A DNA stretch of 64,000 nt from Isosphaeraceae bacterium (GCA_031291845.1 JARLIH010000074.1:1-64000); one strand, 5' to 3'. Counted from the stretch's first letter, positions 45,191-55,655 are shown. Made by a program: numbers and translations. The notes: generated by a model from the letters alone, not told the origin.

Positions 45191-45481
45191 AGTCTTCCTC
45201 GTCGTCTCGCCTTGCCGCGGCTTGATCGGGAAAGGGCGGGCGGAGCCCGCGAACGGGGACCGGAGCCGCACCAATCGCGCGACCTCTTTTCCGGTTCGGG
45301 AGACACAAACGGGTCGTTCGACGTGCACGTGACTGAGCGACCCACGTACCGCGACTCCGGCCTCGCTTGCCCTGGCCCGAATAGCCGATCCGATTTAAGA
45401 TGGCGGCTACGACCGCAGTCAACGACGACTGGTCCGATCGAGCAGGGGTCCGCTGTCGTTGCCGAATCGCAAGGCACTTTC

Positions 45482-47782
45482 ATGAAAGAGGATCGGACGG
45501 TCCTGAAACGTACGCTATTGCGCTACGGCGGTGCGGTCATGGCCGTCGTCTTGGCGGCGGTTGTGCGCGTTCTGTTGGGGTCGGTCATCATGGCCGACCA
45601 CTACCCGCTCGGACCGTACTTCCTCGCCCTGGTCGTGGCGGCCTGGTACGGCGGCCTCGGCCCTTCCCTGGTGGCGTTGATCCTCTCGGTGGTCATTATC
45701 CCGGTCTTCGAGCGCGGCATGGAGGGCTCGCATTTCGGCTGGAGCATTGACGCCCGCGTCGATTCCGGCCGCTATATGCTGGCCGGATTGGCGATCGCGT
45801 TCTTGGGAGGCAGGATGCGCGCGGCCCGCTCGCGGGCTGAGGCCAATGCCGCTCGGGCTGAGCACGCCTTGGAGGCCGAGCAGGTCCAGCGCGAGCGGTT
45901 GAGGGTTACGCTCCAGAGCATCGCCGACGGCGTCATCGCCACGGACCCCCGGGGGAACATCACCGCGCTGAACCCTGTGGCCGAACGGCTGACCGGCTGG
46001 ACCACGGCCGAGGCGGAGCATCGCCCGCTGACGGAGGTCTTCCGCACCATCGACAACACGACCCTTAACACGTCCGAGATGCCGGTCGTCGAGGTCATGT
46101 ACGGGGACAGCCTCGTCCACAGCGACGACCATCGCATCCTCGTCCTGAAGGATGGGACCACCCGGCCGATCGAGCAGAGCACCGCGCCGCTCCGGGACGA
46201 GCGGGGGAAGATTACCGGCGTTGTCATCACCTTTCGAGATATCTTCGAGCGCAAACGCAGCGAGGCGCAACTGCGGGAGAGCGAGGAACGGTTCGCTCGC
46301 TTCATGCAGCAACTCCCCGGTCTTGCGTGGATCAAGGACGATCAAGGGCGATATGTTTACGTGAACAGCGCCGCGGAGAGGGCGTTCCGCGCGCCGCGAT
46401 CGGAGCTCTACGGCAAGACCGACGACCAGATCTTTCCGCCCGAGACCGCCGCGCAGTTCCGGGCGAACGACCGCCACGCGCTGAGCAGTAGCGCGGGCGT
46501 ACAGGTGATCGAAGCCTTGGAGCACGGCGACGGCATCGTTCACCACTCGCTCGTCAGCAAGTTCCCGATCCCCGGCCCCAACGGCAAGGCGGAGCTGGTC
46601 GGCGGCATGGCCATCGACATCACCGAACGCAGGGAAATGGAGCAAGCGCTCAAGGAGGCGGATCGGAAGAAGGACGAATTTCTCGCCACGCTCGCGCACG
46701 AGCTCCGCAACCCGCTGGCCCCTATCCGCAATGCCCTCCATCTGCTCGGCCGCGCCGACGCGGACGAGAGCGCTCGGGAAGAGGTGCGAGCCGTACTGCT
46801 GCGCCAGGTCGACCAGTTGGCCCGGCTCGTCGACGACTTGATGGACGTGTCGCGGATCACACGAGGCAACATCGAGCTCCGCAACGAGCGGATCGACATC
46901 GCGGCCGTCGTCCGGCAGGCCGTCCACGCCTGCCACCCCTTGATGGACGACCGGGGACACACGCTTTCCGTGTCGCTGCCGGCCGATCCGGTGTACCTCG
47001 ACGCCGACCCGACTCGCCTGGGCCAGGTGCTCGACAACCTGCTCACCAACGCGGCGAAGTACACCGACCCCGGGGGTCAAATTGAGCTCGCCGTGAACCG
47101 TGAGGGACCCGAGGTCGTCATTCGCATTCGAGACACGGGGATCGGCATCGACCCCCAGAAGTTGCCTTACATCTTCGACCTGTTCATGCAAGCCGAGCGC
47201 CGGCTGGACCGCTCCCAGGGGGGCCTCGGCATCGGGCTGAGCCTCGTTCGGAACCTGGTCGAGATGCACGGCGGGAACGTGACGGCCCGGAGCGAGGGAC
47301 TGGGACACGGGAGTGAGTTCGAGATCCGCCTCCCCGCCCTGCCGCCGGCGACCGTCGAGGGGGATCGAGGACGCTCCGGAATGCGGCGGCAGCCCGCCCG
47401 CGCACTCGCACGGCGACGTATCCTTGTGGTGGACGACAACGTCGACTCGGCCCGGATGATGGCCCTCCTGCTCAAGCGGTCGTGGGGCCAGGAGGTCGAA
47501 GTCGCCCACGACGGGGCGGCGGCAATCGAAGCCGCGTGCACGTTCCGGCCGGAGCTAATCCTGCTCGACATCGGACTGCCCGGCATGAGCGGCTACGACG
47601 TCGCAAAAGACCTGAGGCAGCGCCCGGAGTTCGAGCGCACGGTCATCGTCGCCATGACTGGCTGGGGTCAGGACGAAGACCGGCGCCGTTCCCGCGAGGC
47701 CGGGATCGATCACCACCTCGTCAAGCCGGTCGACACCGACGACCTGGAGCAGTTGCTCGCGGAGCAGGGCCGCCACGCGTAG
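45482..47782 (+). CDS. Hybrid sensor histidine kinase with two PAS domains and a receiver
   Basis: The ATG at 45482 gives [17 protein letters not shown]. Residues about 10-105 hold four membrane helices of the DUF4118 (KdpD-like) type, with [21 protein letters not shown] short coiled coil leads to PAS1 (about 140-260) and PAS2 (about 275-395). HisKA has the H-box [15 protein letters not shown] (about 405), the ATPase has [13 protein letters not shown] and [10 protein letters not shown], and a C-terminal receiver (about 645-762) has VVDDN, the phosphoacceptor in [13 protein letters not shown], and VKPVD. At 766 aa it is typical. No phosphotransfer protein is adjacent. Signal unknown. Confidence 0.9.
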   Translation: MKEDRTVLKRTLLRYGGAVMAVVLAAVVRVLLGSVIMADHYPLGPYFLALVVAAWYGGLGPSLVALILSVVIIPVFERGMEGSHFGWSIDARVDSGRYMLAGLAIAFLGGRMRAARSRAEANAARAEHALEAEQVQRERLRVTLQSIADGVIATDPRGNITALNPVAERLTGWTTAEAEHRPLTEVFRTIDNTTLNTSEMPVVEVMYGDSLVHSDDHRILVLKDGTTRPIEQSTAPLRDERGKITGVVITFRDIFERKRSEAQLRESEERFARFMQQLPGLAWIKDDQGRYVYVNSAAERAFRAPRSELYGKTDDQIFPPETAAQFRANDRHALSSSAGVQVIEALEHGDGIVHHSLVSKFPIPGPNGKAELVGGMAIDITERREMEQALKEADRKKDEFLATLAHELRNPLAPIRNALHLLGRADADESAREEVRAVLLRQVDQLARLVDDLMDVSRITRGNIELRNERIDIAAVVRQAVHACHPLMDDRGHTLSVSLPADPVYLDADPTRLGQVLDNLLTNAAKYTDPGGQIELAVNREGPEVVIRIRDTGIGIDPQKLPYIFDLFMQAERRLDRSQGGLGIGLSLVRNLVEMHGGNVTARSEGLGHGSEFEIRLPALPPATVEGDRGRSGMRRQPARALARRRILVVDDNVDSARMMALLLKRSWGQEVEVAHDGAAAIEAACTFRPELILLDIGLPGMSGYDVAKDLRQRPEFERTVIVAMTGWGQDEDRRRSREAGIDHHLVKPVDTDDLEQLLAEQGRHA

Positions 47783-47788
47783 CCGGTT

Positions 47789-47809
47789 CGGCCGACAAGG
47801 CGTCGGCCG
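47789..47809 (+). terminator. GC hairpin after the hybrid kinase gene
   Basis: CGGCCGAC pairs perfectly with GTCGGCCG over a five-base loop, six bases after the stop. There is no T-run. It could attenuate transcription into the methyltransferase gene 100 bases downstream. Confidence 0.4.
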
Positions 47810-47909
47810 TCGCGATCGCCGCTCATCCGACACTGCAACGGGCGAACCTGGAACCCGATTGGGGTGTCTACGGCGGGACAAACCCATCACCCAGTTCCCG
47901 GAGCAAGGA

Positions 47910-48728
47910 ATGACCAAGGAAGCCGAGGGCCAGCGGCGGCTGATCGTCGATCAGTTCACGCGCCAGGCCGTCCCGTTCCGCCAGATGCCGGCCCATTCCG
48001 ATCGCGACGCCTTCCGCCTCGTTCTGAGTGCGTGTCAGCTCAAGCCCGATGATCTCGTGCTCGACGTCGCGTGCGGACCCGGCTTGACCGCGTGCGCGTT
48101 CGCCGAGGTCGCGGCGCACGTCACCGGCATCGACCTCACCCCGGCCATGATCGACGAGGCCCGGTCCCTGCAGTGGGAGAAAAGCCTCGGAAACGTGGCC
48201 TGGCACGTCGGCGACGTAACCGCACTACCGTTCCCAGACGCCGCTTTTTCGGTCGTCTTCACCCGCTACTCGTTCCATCACCTGCTCGACCCCGGGACCG
48301 TCCTCGCCGAGATGGTCCGGGTCGCAAAGCCGGGCGGTCGCGTCGTGGTCGTCGACGTGTACACGAGCAGCCCACAGCAGGCGGAGCTGTACAACCAGGT
48401 CGAGAAGCTTCGCGACCCCTCGCACGTCCGAGCCCTGGCGCTCGACGAGTTGCGATCCCTGTTCGAGAGCGCGGGGCTGACGGGCGCGTCGACCGACTTC
48501 TACAACCTCGACGTGAGCCTCGAACAGCTCCTCGGATCGTCCTTCCCAAGCGCCGGGGATGCCGACAAGGTTCGCCAGATTTTCGCCCATGACATCGGCA
48601 CCGACCGGCTGGGCGTCAGCGCCCGGCGCGTCGATGGCGAGATCCATTTCGTGTTTCCAATCGTGATACTCGCAGGGCGAAAGACTTCCGGGACAGCGGT
48701 ACGAACGGCCGGATCGGATCATCACTGA
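47910..48728 (+). CDS. Class I SAM-dependent methyltransferase (UbiE-like)
   Basis: The ATG at 47910 has AAGGA upstream and starts MTKEAEGQRRLIVDQF. The Rossmann core shows motif I VLDVACGPGLTACAF (about residue 50), the acidic GIDLTPAMIDEAR, and LPFPDAAFSVVFTRYSFHHL, the typical layout of Methyltransf_11/UbiE enzymes. Motif GGRVVVVDVYT follows. The 272-aa protein methylates a small molecule; the substrate is unknown. Its 3' end overlaps the convergent methyltransferase gene by seven bases. Confidence 0.85.
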   Translation: MTKEAEGQRRLIVDQFTRQAVPFRQMPAHSDRDAFRLVLSACQLKPDDLVLDVACGPGLTACAFAEVAAHVTGIDLTPAMIDEARSLQWEKSLGNVAWHVGDVTALPFPDAAFSVVFTRYSFHHLLDPGTVLAEMVRVAKPGGRVVVVDVYTSSPQQAELYNQVEKLRDPSHVRALALDELRSLFESAGLTGASTDFYNLDVSLEQLLGSSFPSAGDADKVRQIFAHDIGTDRLGVSARRVDGEIHFVFPIVILAGRKTSGTAVRTAGSDHH

Positions 48729-49333
48729 CGGCGAAGCACGGCCAACCACGCCTTGGGCCCCTCCTCACTGAATGAGAAATCCTTGAGGTCCGTAACCACC
48801 TCGAACCGCGCGGCCCGGATCTCCTCTGCGACCCATCCGTTGGCAAACGCTTGCTCGAGCTCTTGCCGCGATACCCGCCTTGGCCCCTGCGTGCCCGGCT
48901 CTTGATCGCTGAAGCACAGGAGGATCAGCCGCCCCCCTGGCCGCGTGACATGGGCCAGACCGGCAACGTAGCGGGCCCGGTCTTCGTCGGAGAATACGTG
49001 GAACAACCCACTGTCAATCACTGTGTCAAACTGCCGCTCGAAGGTCGAAAGCGTCAGTGCGTCGGCCTGTTGGAACTCCGCAGGCACGCGACGTTCCTGC
49101 GCTTTCCGCTTTGCCTCGGCGATTGGGAAGTCGAGGAAGTCGATTCCCAGCACCGGATGTCCGGCTGTCGCGAAGAACAGCGCGATCTCGCCGGTACCAC
49201 AGCCCGCGTCCAGTACCTCGCCGTTCACTCGGTCGGCCACCGCCACGAACTCCCGTTGCGGCCTGCCGATGTCCCAGGGCGCCTTGCCGGTGTAAATCGA
49301 TGCAAAGGTCTCTCGGTTCGGTACGGCGCTCAT
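48722..49333 (-). CDS. Class I SAM-dependent methyltransferase (TehB/thiopurine-like)
   Basis: The ATG at 49333 gives MSAVPNRETFASIYTG and is preceded by GGGGA; an upstream extension is not credible. The 203-aa protein shows VLDAGCGTGEIALFFA (about residue 41), GIDFLDFPIAEAKRKA and FDTVIDSGLFHVF, then GGRLILLCFSDQ. The short single-domain form and PWDIGRPQ start resemble thiopurine/TehB-like detoxifying methyltransferases. The substrate is not known. It converges with a second, unrelated-subtype methyltransferase and is divergent from paiB. Confidence 0.82.
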   Translation of the reverse strand: MSAVPNRETFASIYTGKAPWDIGRPQREFVAVADRVNGEVLDAGCGTGEIALFFATAGHPVLGIDFLDFPIAEAKRKAQERRVPAEFQQADALTLSTFERQFDTVIDSGLFHVFSDEDRARYVAGLAHVTRPGGRLILLCFSDQEPGTQGPRRVSRQELEQAFANGWVAEEIRAARFEVVTDLKDFSFSEEGPKAWLAVLRRQ

Positions 49334-49557
49334 GTTGGTCCCCTGGTCCGTATGACCGATTCCGAAACTTTTTGCACAGAGTACGCGTTCACCAGCAAAG
49401 CATCGGGCAGCCTCGGATTCCACCCCAGAACGACAACGGGTACGATCTCGCGAGCCGCCGAACTCAATCGAGCCCGCGTTTGTCAGGAAATCAAGCCGAC
49501 CGTACGAAGGACCGATGGGCAAGATTCTTGGGCTGAGCCAACTCACGCGAGGCGATC

Positions 49558-50175
49558 GTGTACATTCCCACTGCATTCGCCGAGTCCGACACGACCAAAC
49601 TTCACGACTTCATGCGGCGGTACAGCTTCGCCGTCTTGACCTCTCAGAGCGAAGAGGGCCTCGTCGCCAGCCACCTCCCGTTGCTGCTGGACACGCAACA
49701 CGGCCTCCACGGCCGGTTGATCGGCCACATGGCGCGCGCGAACCCGCAATGGAGAGGTGTCGACGGTGAGGTCCTCGTCGTTTTCTCCGGCCCGCACGCC
49801 TATGTGTCACCATCTTGGTATGAAGCGCCGGGCACGGTGCCGACGTGGAATTACGTCGCCGTTCACGCCTACGGCCGGTTCCAGATCGTGGAGGAGGAAC
49901 ATCTCCTGCTGGAAATCCTGCGCAGGAGCGTGCAGGCTTACGAAGAGCCCCGATTAATCCCATGGGTGTTCGACCCGTCCGCCGGATACGTGGAAAAGCT
50001 GCTCAAGGCGATCGTCGGCTTTCACATTGAAATCACCCGCCTCGAAGGCAAATGGAAACTGAGCCAGAACCAGCCCGACGAGCGACGGCAACGTGTCTCG
50101 CGCGCATTGAGCGAGCAGCGGGACGACGATTCGAGAGCCATCGCAATCCTGATCGATGGCGGTCTCCCACCGTGA
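49558..50175 (+). CDS. paiB: PaiB-family FMN-binding protein
   Basis: The GTG start gives MYIPTAFAESD, matching the usual MYIPxxF opening, with GAGG upstream. The 205-aa protein has the split-barrel flavin fold: LTSQSEEGLVASHLPLLLD, LIGHMARANPQW, VVFSGPHAYVSPSWYE and VPTWNYVAVHAYG. PaiB was first described in Bacillus as a negative regulator of sporulation and degradative-enzyme genes; direct DNA binding is uncertain and many homologues look like flavin-dependent enzymes. Length is normal. Confidence 0.9.
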   Translation: MYIPTAFAESDTTKLHDFMRRYSFAVLTSQSEEGLVASHLPLLLDTQHGLHGRLIGHMARANPQWRGVDGEVLVVFSGPHAYVSPSWYEAPGTVPTWNYVAVHAYGRFQIVEEEHLLLEILRRSVQAYEEPRLIPWVFDPSAGYVEKLLKAIVGFHIEITRLEGKWKLSQNQPDERRQRVSRALSEQRDDDSRAIAILIDGGLPP

Positions 50176-50684
50176 GCCCCCAATGAACGCGCGGGGCGGG
50201 TGGCCGGAAACCCGTCTTGCACGGAAGTCTTGGGAGTCGAGAACGGGCCACGAGGATTACCGACGTGTAAGACCCGGAAGTACAAGCGTTGGCGGGCGTG
50301 GCGGGCGTTGCAAACCCTTTTCGAGTCTGGGCCAGTTTTCAGCGACGCGATCCGTCGGCGGCGGGCGGCGTCTCCGCCAGGCTGTCCTTGAGTCGTTTCA
50401 AGGCACTGAGATGACAGTTACTTGCGGCCGATGCCTTAAGGCCAAGAACGCGTGCAGTCTCCTCGTTAACTTGGCAATTCGAAATGGCGGAGCACGAGGA
50501 CCTCGCGGTCGATGGGGTCCATACTATTCAGCGCGGCACTTCCTTGCTTTTGACTGAGCGCCGGATCCCTCCGGTCACTGGCCGAAGCCGCGCATGAAAA
50601 ATAGTGACTCAACAAACGTTGATATTCAAGACGTCCCCTTCTGTTGCTCCCAAACTTGCCGACGAGAGCATGGACAGACGCAAA
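50176..50684. other. Convergent gap without a gene
   Basis: This 509-base region lies between the convergent paiB and zinc-ribbon membrane genes. I see no coding frame with a recognisable product and no strong terminator. Confidence 0.4.
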
Positions 50685-51440
50685 TCATCCTTCCTCGTCG
50701 TCCACTCCCGCGAGTCGAGCGCGGCGAATCAACTCTTCCGCAGAGAGGTTGTCGTCGTCGCCGTCGCGGTGCAGCCTGGTGGTGTTTCGCCCCACGTTGC
50801 GCTTCTTTGAACCGGGACGTTGATCCACATTTCCCCTCGCGGCAGCGGGGTCGCCGGCGACGGGGCTTGAGTTCGCAAACCGGCTCGTGAGGGTTGGCAA
50901 CGTACTGAGAAACGCTCGCCCGGCGCCCTCAACCCAGACGAAACGATCATAGAATTTCTTGGATTTGAACCATACGCTCGTCGGGTTGTACGCGGCCTCC
51001 GCCGCGATGCCGATGCCGCCCACGCCCCCGAAGATGGCAATGACGCTATCCAGCGAAAACACCAACTCCTCGAACTTGTGGGCGCCCCGCAAATAGCGAA
51101 TGAAGAGATAAGCGGCTGCGAGCGCAATCAGCCCGCCGCCGATCCAAAGCCGCCGCAACCGCGCGTTGCGATGCCATGAGCAGAAAGGAATCGTCGCGTC
51201 GATTGGCCCGGTGTACTTGGCGCCCTTAAGGAGGTCGACAGCGGCAGTCGCGACCGATTGCAACGCTGCCACTTCGATATAATGCGATTTCACTCGCTTG
51301 AAGGTAAGCTCGATTGGTTCCGAATCGCACTCTTCGTTGCAGATGACGCACCGGTCCGGGAAAACCGCCCCATCCTGGATCACCAGCTTGCCGGCGTCCC
51401 GATATACCCCTTCGACTCTCGATGAACCATGATCGTCCAT
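50685..51440 (-). CDS. Membrane protein with a small Cys-rich N-terminal motif, unknown
   Basis: The ATG at 51440 gives MDDHGSSRVEGVYRDAGK. A CVICNEEC cluster (about residue 31) followed by a Cys-Ser-Trp-His motif (about 87) could bind zinc. One clear helix, LWIGGGLIALAAAYLFIRYL (about 97-116), and a second weaker one, SVIAIFGGVGGIGIAAEAAY, follow. The C-terminus (about 180-251) is polar and charged, ending SAEELIRRARLAGVDDEEG. It is probably an inner-membrane protein. No family is recognised. Confidence 0.65.
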   Translation of the reverse strand: MDDHGSSRVEGVYRDAGKLVIQDGAVFPDRCVICNEECDSEPIELTFKRVKSHYIEVAALQSVATAAVDLLKGAKYTGPIDATIPFCSWHRNARLRRLWIGGGLIALAAAYLFIRYLRGAHKFEELVFSLDSVIAIFGGVGGIGIAAEAAYNPTSVWFKSKKFYDRFVWVEGAGRAFLSTLPTLTSRFANSSPVAGDPAAARGNVDQRPGSKKRNVGRNTTRLHRDGDDDNLSAEELIRRARLAGVDDEEG

Positions 51441-52221
51441 TATTGGCCTCCGGGTGATCGGCGATCGACGAAACGTGACATGCACACCACCAAACCCATT
51501 TATCGAAATTATGATGGTGTGAATACTACATCGACCTGAGTAATCATTTCTGGAGTCGGACCGGCCCAGTCCGCGGCGGCGGGCACGTCATGTCAAGAAC
51601 CGCCAGCGCGACTCGACCGCACCAAGGCGGTCCTCGCAGGCATCCGTCAATCCAAGCCCCGCGGTGGGCAGGCGGCGTGCCGGAGTCAACGCCACAACGA
51701 ACGATCCGGACTCTGTTGGCGATACCTTGCAACACGCGAGCTTCAGGGGTCGTCATCCTAAACAACAATCAATCTCAGTTTATGAAGTTCGCAAAAAAAA
51801 GCTGCGAATCTGCCATTAAAACTCGAGTCGCCCCGAACGCTTCAGTGAGCGGGGGATTCCACGTCATTTCCAGAGGCGGCACACGCACGGATCATCCGAC
51901 ACGACCGCCCGGTTGACAGTGCGACACTGGAAGCGGGCGGGATTTTCTCTGACCAGCCGAAATCAATTGCGAAGCGAGGAACTGGGCCGTAAACTGAGTC
52001 ACCCACTCGCGGGAACTTCGTCACGGCTGATCGCCAGAAACGCTGGGACGCCCGGGGAATCGGCGAATCGATGTCCTTGCAGGTAGGTCGACAGGAAAGA
52101 CTGGGGAAACCGCGATCCCGAGCGCAATGAAACCATGGAGAGTCCACTGAATTGAAGCGTGGGATGAGTTAGCACGAAGCCAGTAACGCAAGGTATTTTG
52201 CAATAGCAGTTTACGATTAAC
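51441..52221. other. Gap upstream of tRNA-Ser without a supportable gene
   Basis: 781 bases with lower GC content than the surroundings. It contains poly-A rich patches near 51795 but no recognisable gene, hairpin terminator or repeat. The tRNA promoter should lie at its right end. Confidence 0.4.
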
Positions 52222-52309
<88 letters not shown>

Positions 52310-52322
52310 TCAAAAAAATCAT

Positions 52323-52361
52323 GACCTCGCAAGTCCTTGGTATTGCAGGGTTTGCGAGGTC
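52323..52361. repeat. 10-base inverted repeat between the tRNA and the integrase gene
   Basis: GACCTCGCAA (52323-52332) and TTGCGAGGTC (52352-52361) are perfect complements around 19 bases. Position between the presumed attachment site and the integrase gene suggests recombinase arm-type sites or the tRNA terminator; no T-run is present. Confidence 0.5.
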
Positions 52362-52440
52362 GCTCTATTCTGGGAAATACCCGTTGTGAAACCTTTTGTG
52401 AAAGGCGGGCGGACCACGCTGTAAGGGAGTCGCCGAAGCC

Positions 52441-53808
52441 ATGGCGAAAAAAGCTACCGGACGCGCTACGCATACCGGAAAAACGGATTCGGGACACACA
52501 CGCGACCAGAAGATCGAACGCCTCGGCCCGATAACGATCTACAAGCGAGGCCTCTCCTACTACCTCTATTACCGGGAAGACGGCGCAACTGTGCGGCAGA
52601 AGATCGACGGCAATCTGGCCGTCGCACGCGCCACGGCGGCCAAGGTCGCAGGTGCGCTAGCGGACGGGCGACCCTCGCCGCTCGGTTACCAATCCACGGC
52701 GCCGCACGCGATGGTCGAGGCGTATCTCAACTCGGTCGCCACGGTCCAGAATCTGGCCCTGCGGACGCAGGATCGCTACCGCGCTGCCCTGCAGCGTTTT
52801 TTGGATTTTTGCGAGGTGGCAGACCTGACGGCCCTCGACGCAGTGAACGAGGAAACGATCGAGGAGTTTGTGCGTTGGCTCCGCCAACAGACGCGTACTC
52901 GGAACGGCGCCTCAAAGGGCAAGCGCGCCGCCTACAAGCTCGGCGGGGTGAAGTTCATCCTGAGTACCTGCCGGACGGCATTCCATTGGGCGCGGAAGCG
53001 GCGCATGCTTCCTCCGTACTCGGACAACCCGTTCACGGCCTTCCCCATCGAGAAGCTCCGCGAGCGCGACCAAGATGAAGGCGCGAAGCAGGTGTTCTCG
53101 CCGGACCAGGAGCGGCAGTTTTTCGACGCGTGCTCGGGTTGGCAGCGCGACATCTTCGTCGTTCTGACGACGTATGGCCTGCGGGTGGGCGAGTTGACGC
53201 ACCTTCTGATCGAAGACGTCGACTTCCAGAGTGGCGCGATCGAAATCCGGTCCAAGGCCGAGCTGTTCTGGTCCGTCAAGACGGGACGGCGACGCCAACT
53301 ACCGCTCATTCCCGCGACCCGCACGATCCTGGAACGCTTGATCGGGGATCGGCGGGCCGGGTTTGTTTTTCTGAACGAGGACTTCTTCACGGGGAAAGCC
53401 CAACCAGTCGCGTCGTTCGGCAACCCCGCGGCATTTCGCGGCAAGCTACGGCAAGTCGTTGAAGAGCTGGTCGTCCATCAACCGAACGCTTCAGAGCGCG
53501 ACAAGAGGCGCGCAACGACGGCGTATTGCCGCAAGATGGGCCAGATCCCCGAGAAGCGGATCCGCAACGAGTTCATTGAGATTGCCGCGGCGATTGGGTG
53601 CCCCGAGTACACGAAGGCGCACGACCTGCGGCACCTGTTCGCCAGTCGGGCGCAGGAGGCTGGCACGAATCCGCTGCTGGTGCAGGAAATGCTCGGGCAC
53701 ACGACTCTGGACATGACGAGACGGTACACGCACGTCGGGCTCGACGCGAAACGCGAGGCATTGAGCAAGGTCTCGCCGCCAAACGCGCCGCCGACAAGCA
53801 AGCCGTGA
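52441..53808 (+). CDS. int: Tyrosine recombinase (integrase) of the tRNA-Ser island
   Basis: The 455-aa protein has an N-terminal region with a degenerate arm-binding domain, a core-binding domain (about 85-190) and the catalytic domain (about 215-440). The catalytic residues are all visible: Arg248 in YGLRVGEL, His394 and Arg397 in HDLRHLF, His420 in LGHTTL, and the nucleophile Tyr429 in RRYTHVG. It would insert and excise the element at the 3' end of tRNA-Ser. It starts 133 bases after the tRNA on the same strand. Confidence 0.93.
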   Translation: MAKKATGRATHTGKTDSGHTRDQKIERLGPITIYKRGLSYYLYYREDGATVRQKIDGNLAVARATAAKVAGALADGRPSPLGYQSTAPHAMVEAYLNSVATVQNLALRTQDRYRAALQRFLDFCEVADLTALDAVNEETIEEFVRWLRQQTRTRNGASKGKRAAYKLGGVKFILSTCRTAFHWARKRRMLPPYSDNPFTAFPIEKLRERDQDEGAKQVFSPDQERQFFDACSGWQRDIFVVLTTYGLRVGELTHLLIEDVDFQSGAIEIRSKAELFWSVKTGRRRQLPLIPATRTILERLIGDRRAGFVFLNEDFFTGKAQPVASFGNPAAFRGKLRQVVEELVVHQPNASERDKRRATTAYCRKMGQIPEKRIRNEFIEIAAAIGCPEYTKAHDLRHLFASRAQEAGTNPLLVQEMLGHTTLDMTRRYTHVGLDAKREALSKVSPPNAPPTSKP

Positions 53809-53869
53809 ACCTCATCGCCGTCAATCGGAAAGGTCCAGAGGCCAGGCCAGGCAACGGGCGGAGGTGCTG

Positions 53870-54940
53870 ATGACGGCTATCGCCGGCGCGTGGCGTTCGA
53901 GGTGGGAGGGCTTCCTCGATCAGCACCCAGATTGGCGAGATCGGGCCAATCGAGCCGATCCGATTTACGCTCTACCCGAAATGGTGATCAACGATCTCGC
54001 GCGGTCCGCGCACAGCAGTGCGGTCACGAAAGGTGGCCCCCCCGCAAAGACATTCATCTCGCAAGATGCTGCGGGCGCTGAACTCGATTTTCTCGACCTT
54101 TGTAGAGAAACCTCGGCAAGTTGCGTGGCCGTGCTCAACGGCCTTCCCCTCGAGTACCCGTTCTTGGCGGCCGGGATGTCGCCCGCTGCGCAGAGCACGG
54201 ACAGATTCGGTTGTGGGTTCATCAAGCTTCCCGGGGTCCTAGCGAGACCAGTCGCCGAATTGACGGATTACTTCGTCGGCGACCAGCATCAGATGCTCGA
54301 CTACGCAGGCCAGTTGAATTTGAATCAGCGTTACGGGCCGTACCGGGAACAGCGAGGCGCGCTGTTGAGCCAATACGAGGCATTGCTGACTCCACCGGGA
54401 TTCCCGCTGGCTCTGACTTCGAACCAAGGACTCGGTGGTCAAGGCGCACCGCGGAACCGACGCCCTCGCAGCAAAGGGGGCAAAGAAGCAGCGGCGTTCC
54501 AGCGCGATGTCGAGGAATTCTTGCGACGGTGGAACTTGCTCGGCTTGGTCAGCTGGGACCTGCCTGTTCCGTTCCCGGCGTTGAAGAACATCCCGCTCGG
54601 CCTCGCGCTCAATCTGCTTGGTCCAGAACACCAGGTTTGCACTTTTCCACAATATCACGACATTCCGTGCAGTTGGGACGTGCGGAAGATGATCCGCTCC
54701 CCATTTGGAACGGACGACAACGGCGGCACTCGTATCAGGACACCCACCGGCAATGCTCCCAGCGAATATGAGAGTGCGTTCAGGTTGTGGTTGATCGAGT
54801 GGTCGGTGCGTGCGCGCCACGGCACGATCCCTGGCACGGTGGAGCGGCTTGAAGAAACATTCGCCGGACTTCTTCATCGCAGTCGGGACTGGGTTGGGCA
54901 ACTTCGAAAACTGTACACCGCGCGCTTGCGTTCCGTATGA
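53870..54940 (+). CDS. Unknown 356-aa protein of the island
   Basis: The ATG at 53870 has GGAGG five bases upstream; a GTG at 53864 is also in frame. The product is soluble with no signal peptide or helix of membrane type. It opens WRSRWEGFLDQHPDWRDRA and contains LARPVAELTDYFVGDQ, a basic linker RNRRPRSKGGKEAAAF (about 200-215), and VSWDLPVPFPALKNIPLGLA. No known domain is recognised. Position right after the integrase suggests a cargo or accessory gene. Confidence 0.6.
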   Translation: MTAIAGAWRSRWEGFLDQHPDWRDRANRADPIYALPEMVINDLARSAHSSAVTKGGPPAKTFISQDAAGAELDFLDLCRETSASCVAVLNGLPLEYPFLAAGMSPAAQSTDRFGCGFIKLPGVLARPVAELTDYFVGDQHQMLDYAGQLNLNQRYGPYREQRGALLSQYEALLTPPGFPLALTSNQGLGGQGAPRNRRPRSKGGKEAAAFQRDVEEFLRRWNLLGLVSWDLPVPFPALKNIPLGLALNLLGPEHQVCTFPQYHDIPCSWDVRKMIRSPFGTDDNGGTRIRTPTGNAPSEYESAFRLWLIEWSVRARHGTIPGTVERLEETFAGLLHRSRDWVGQLRKLYTARLRSV

Positions 54941-55655
54941 GTCTAACCACTTGGACGCCTCCGCTTGGTTTCGGTCGCGCTTAAGGCTTCCCGCCGGTCC
55001 GCGCTCGGCGCAGAATTCACGCCGACGCCGCTCTTGAGCAAGTGATCGCAGCAGTTCGCGGCTCTACGAAGCGTCGCCAAAAGAGCCGCTGGCGGGAAAC
55101 TCGCGCCGCGCATTTGGTCGACGCGTGTCATACCGCCCCCGACAGCCGATGATCGCACTTCGGTTTATCCGCTGATACGAATTGAATAGCTCCAGCGCGA
55201 TCGGCGTTCGGTGAAGGCTGTTGCGCGCGTGCAGACCACTGGTCGACAGCCGGCTGCTTGCCCGCTTGTTTGTCCCAGCCGAACGTTCGACCGCTGAGAC
55301 GCGGCTGAACGCCCAGCCGCGGCAGCAAGGTGAACGAAGGCGAGGCCGCGATGAACGCATCCGGAATCGGGCAAAAAAATCTGGCTTCTACCGTCGCCGC
55401 GTACGCCGATAGGCCGATCCGGATCGGCTCGAAACACCGCACTCACGATAACCGAGAATCCCGATCCTCAAATCTCGCATACAGATACGACTGTCTATGA
55501 CGTTTGTCGTTTTGGCGGCGTAAGGACCTGAGATGGTACTTTTAATTTTCATACTGATACCGTCTCGTCCGTCGTAAAGGCGTGGTTCGATCGAGATCAC
55601 GCTTCACACGGGATCTTTCCGAGTCAACGCTGTTCACGCCTGGGTCTGAGTACAG
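54941..55655. other. 715-base gap in the island
   Basis: No convincing coding frame on either strand. The last part (55450-55560) is AT-richer than the rest of the island and may hold promoter or operator sequences for the excisionase-like gene at 55656. Confidence 0.4.

Larger units (their letters stand above)
44206..45481. other. 1.3-kb gap without a supportable gene
   Basis: Both strands have open frames here, but the products are arginine-rich, lack domains and have no good starts. The readable signals are a promoter at 44342-44370 and an inverted repeat at 45132-45190. The frame of the downstream kinase is open from 44690 but shows no signal or domain before 45482. Confidence 0.45.

Noticed and set aside
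44612-45328. Minus-strand frame of 238 codons in the gap before the hybrid kinase
   Set aside because: Arg/Pro/Ser-rich product without domain, poor start context, and a frame that spans an inverted repeat; no support as a gene.
45515-47509. 664-codon minus-strand frame antisense to the hybrid kinase
   Set aside because: Shadow of a well-supported kinase with intact H-box and receiver.
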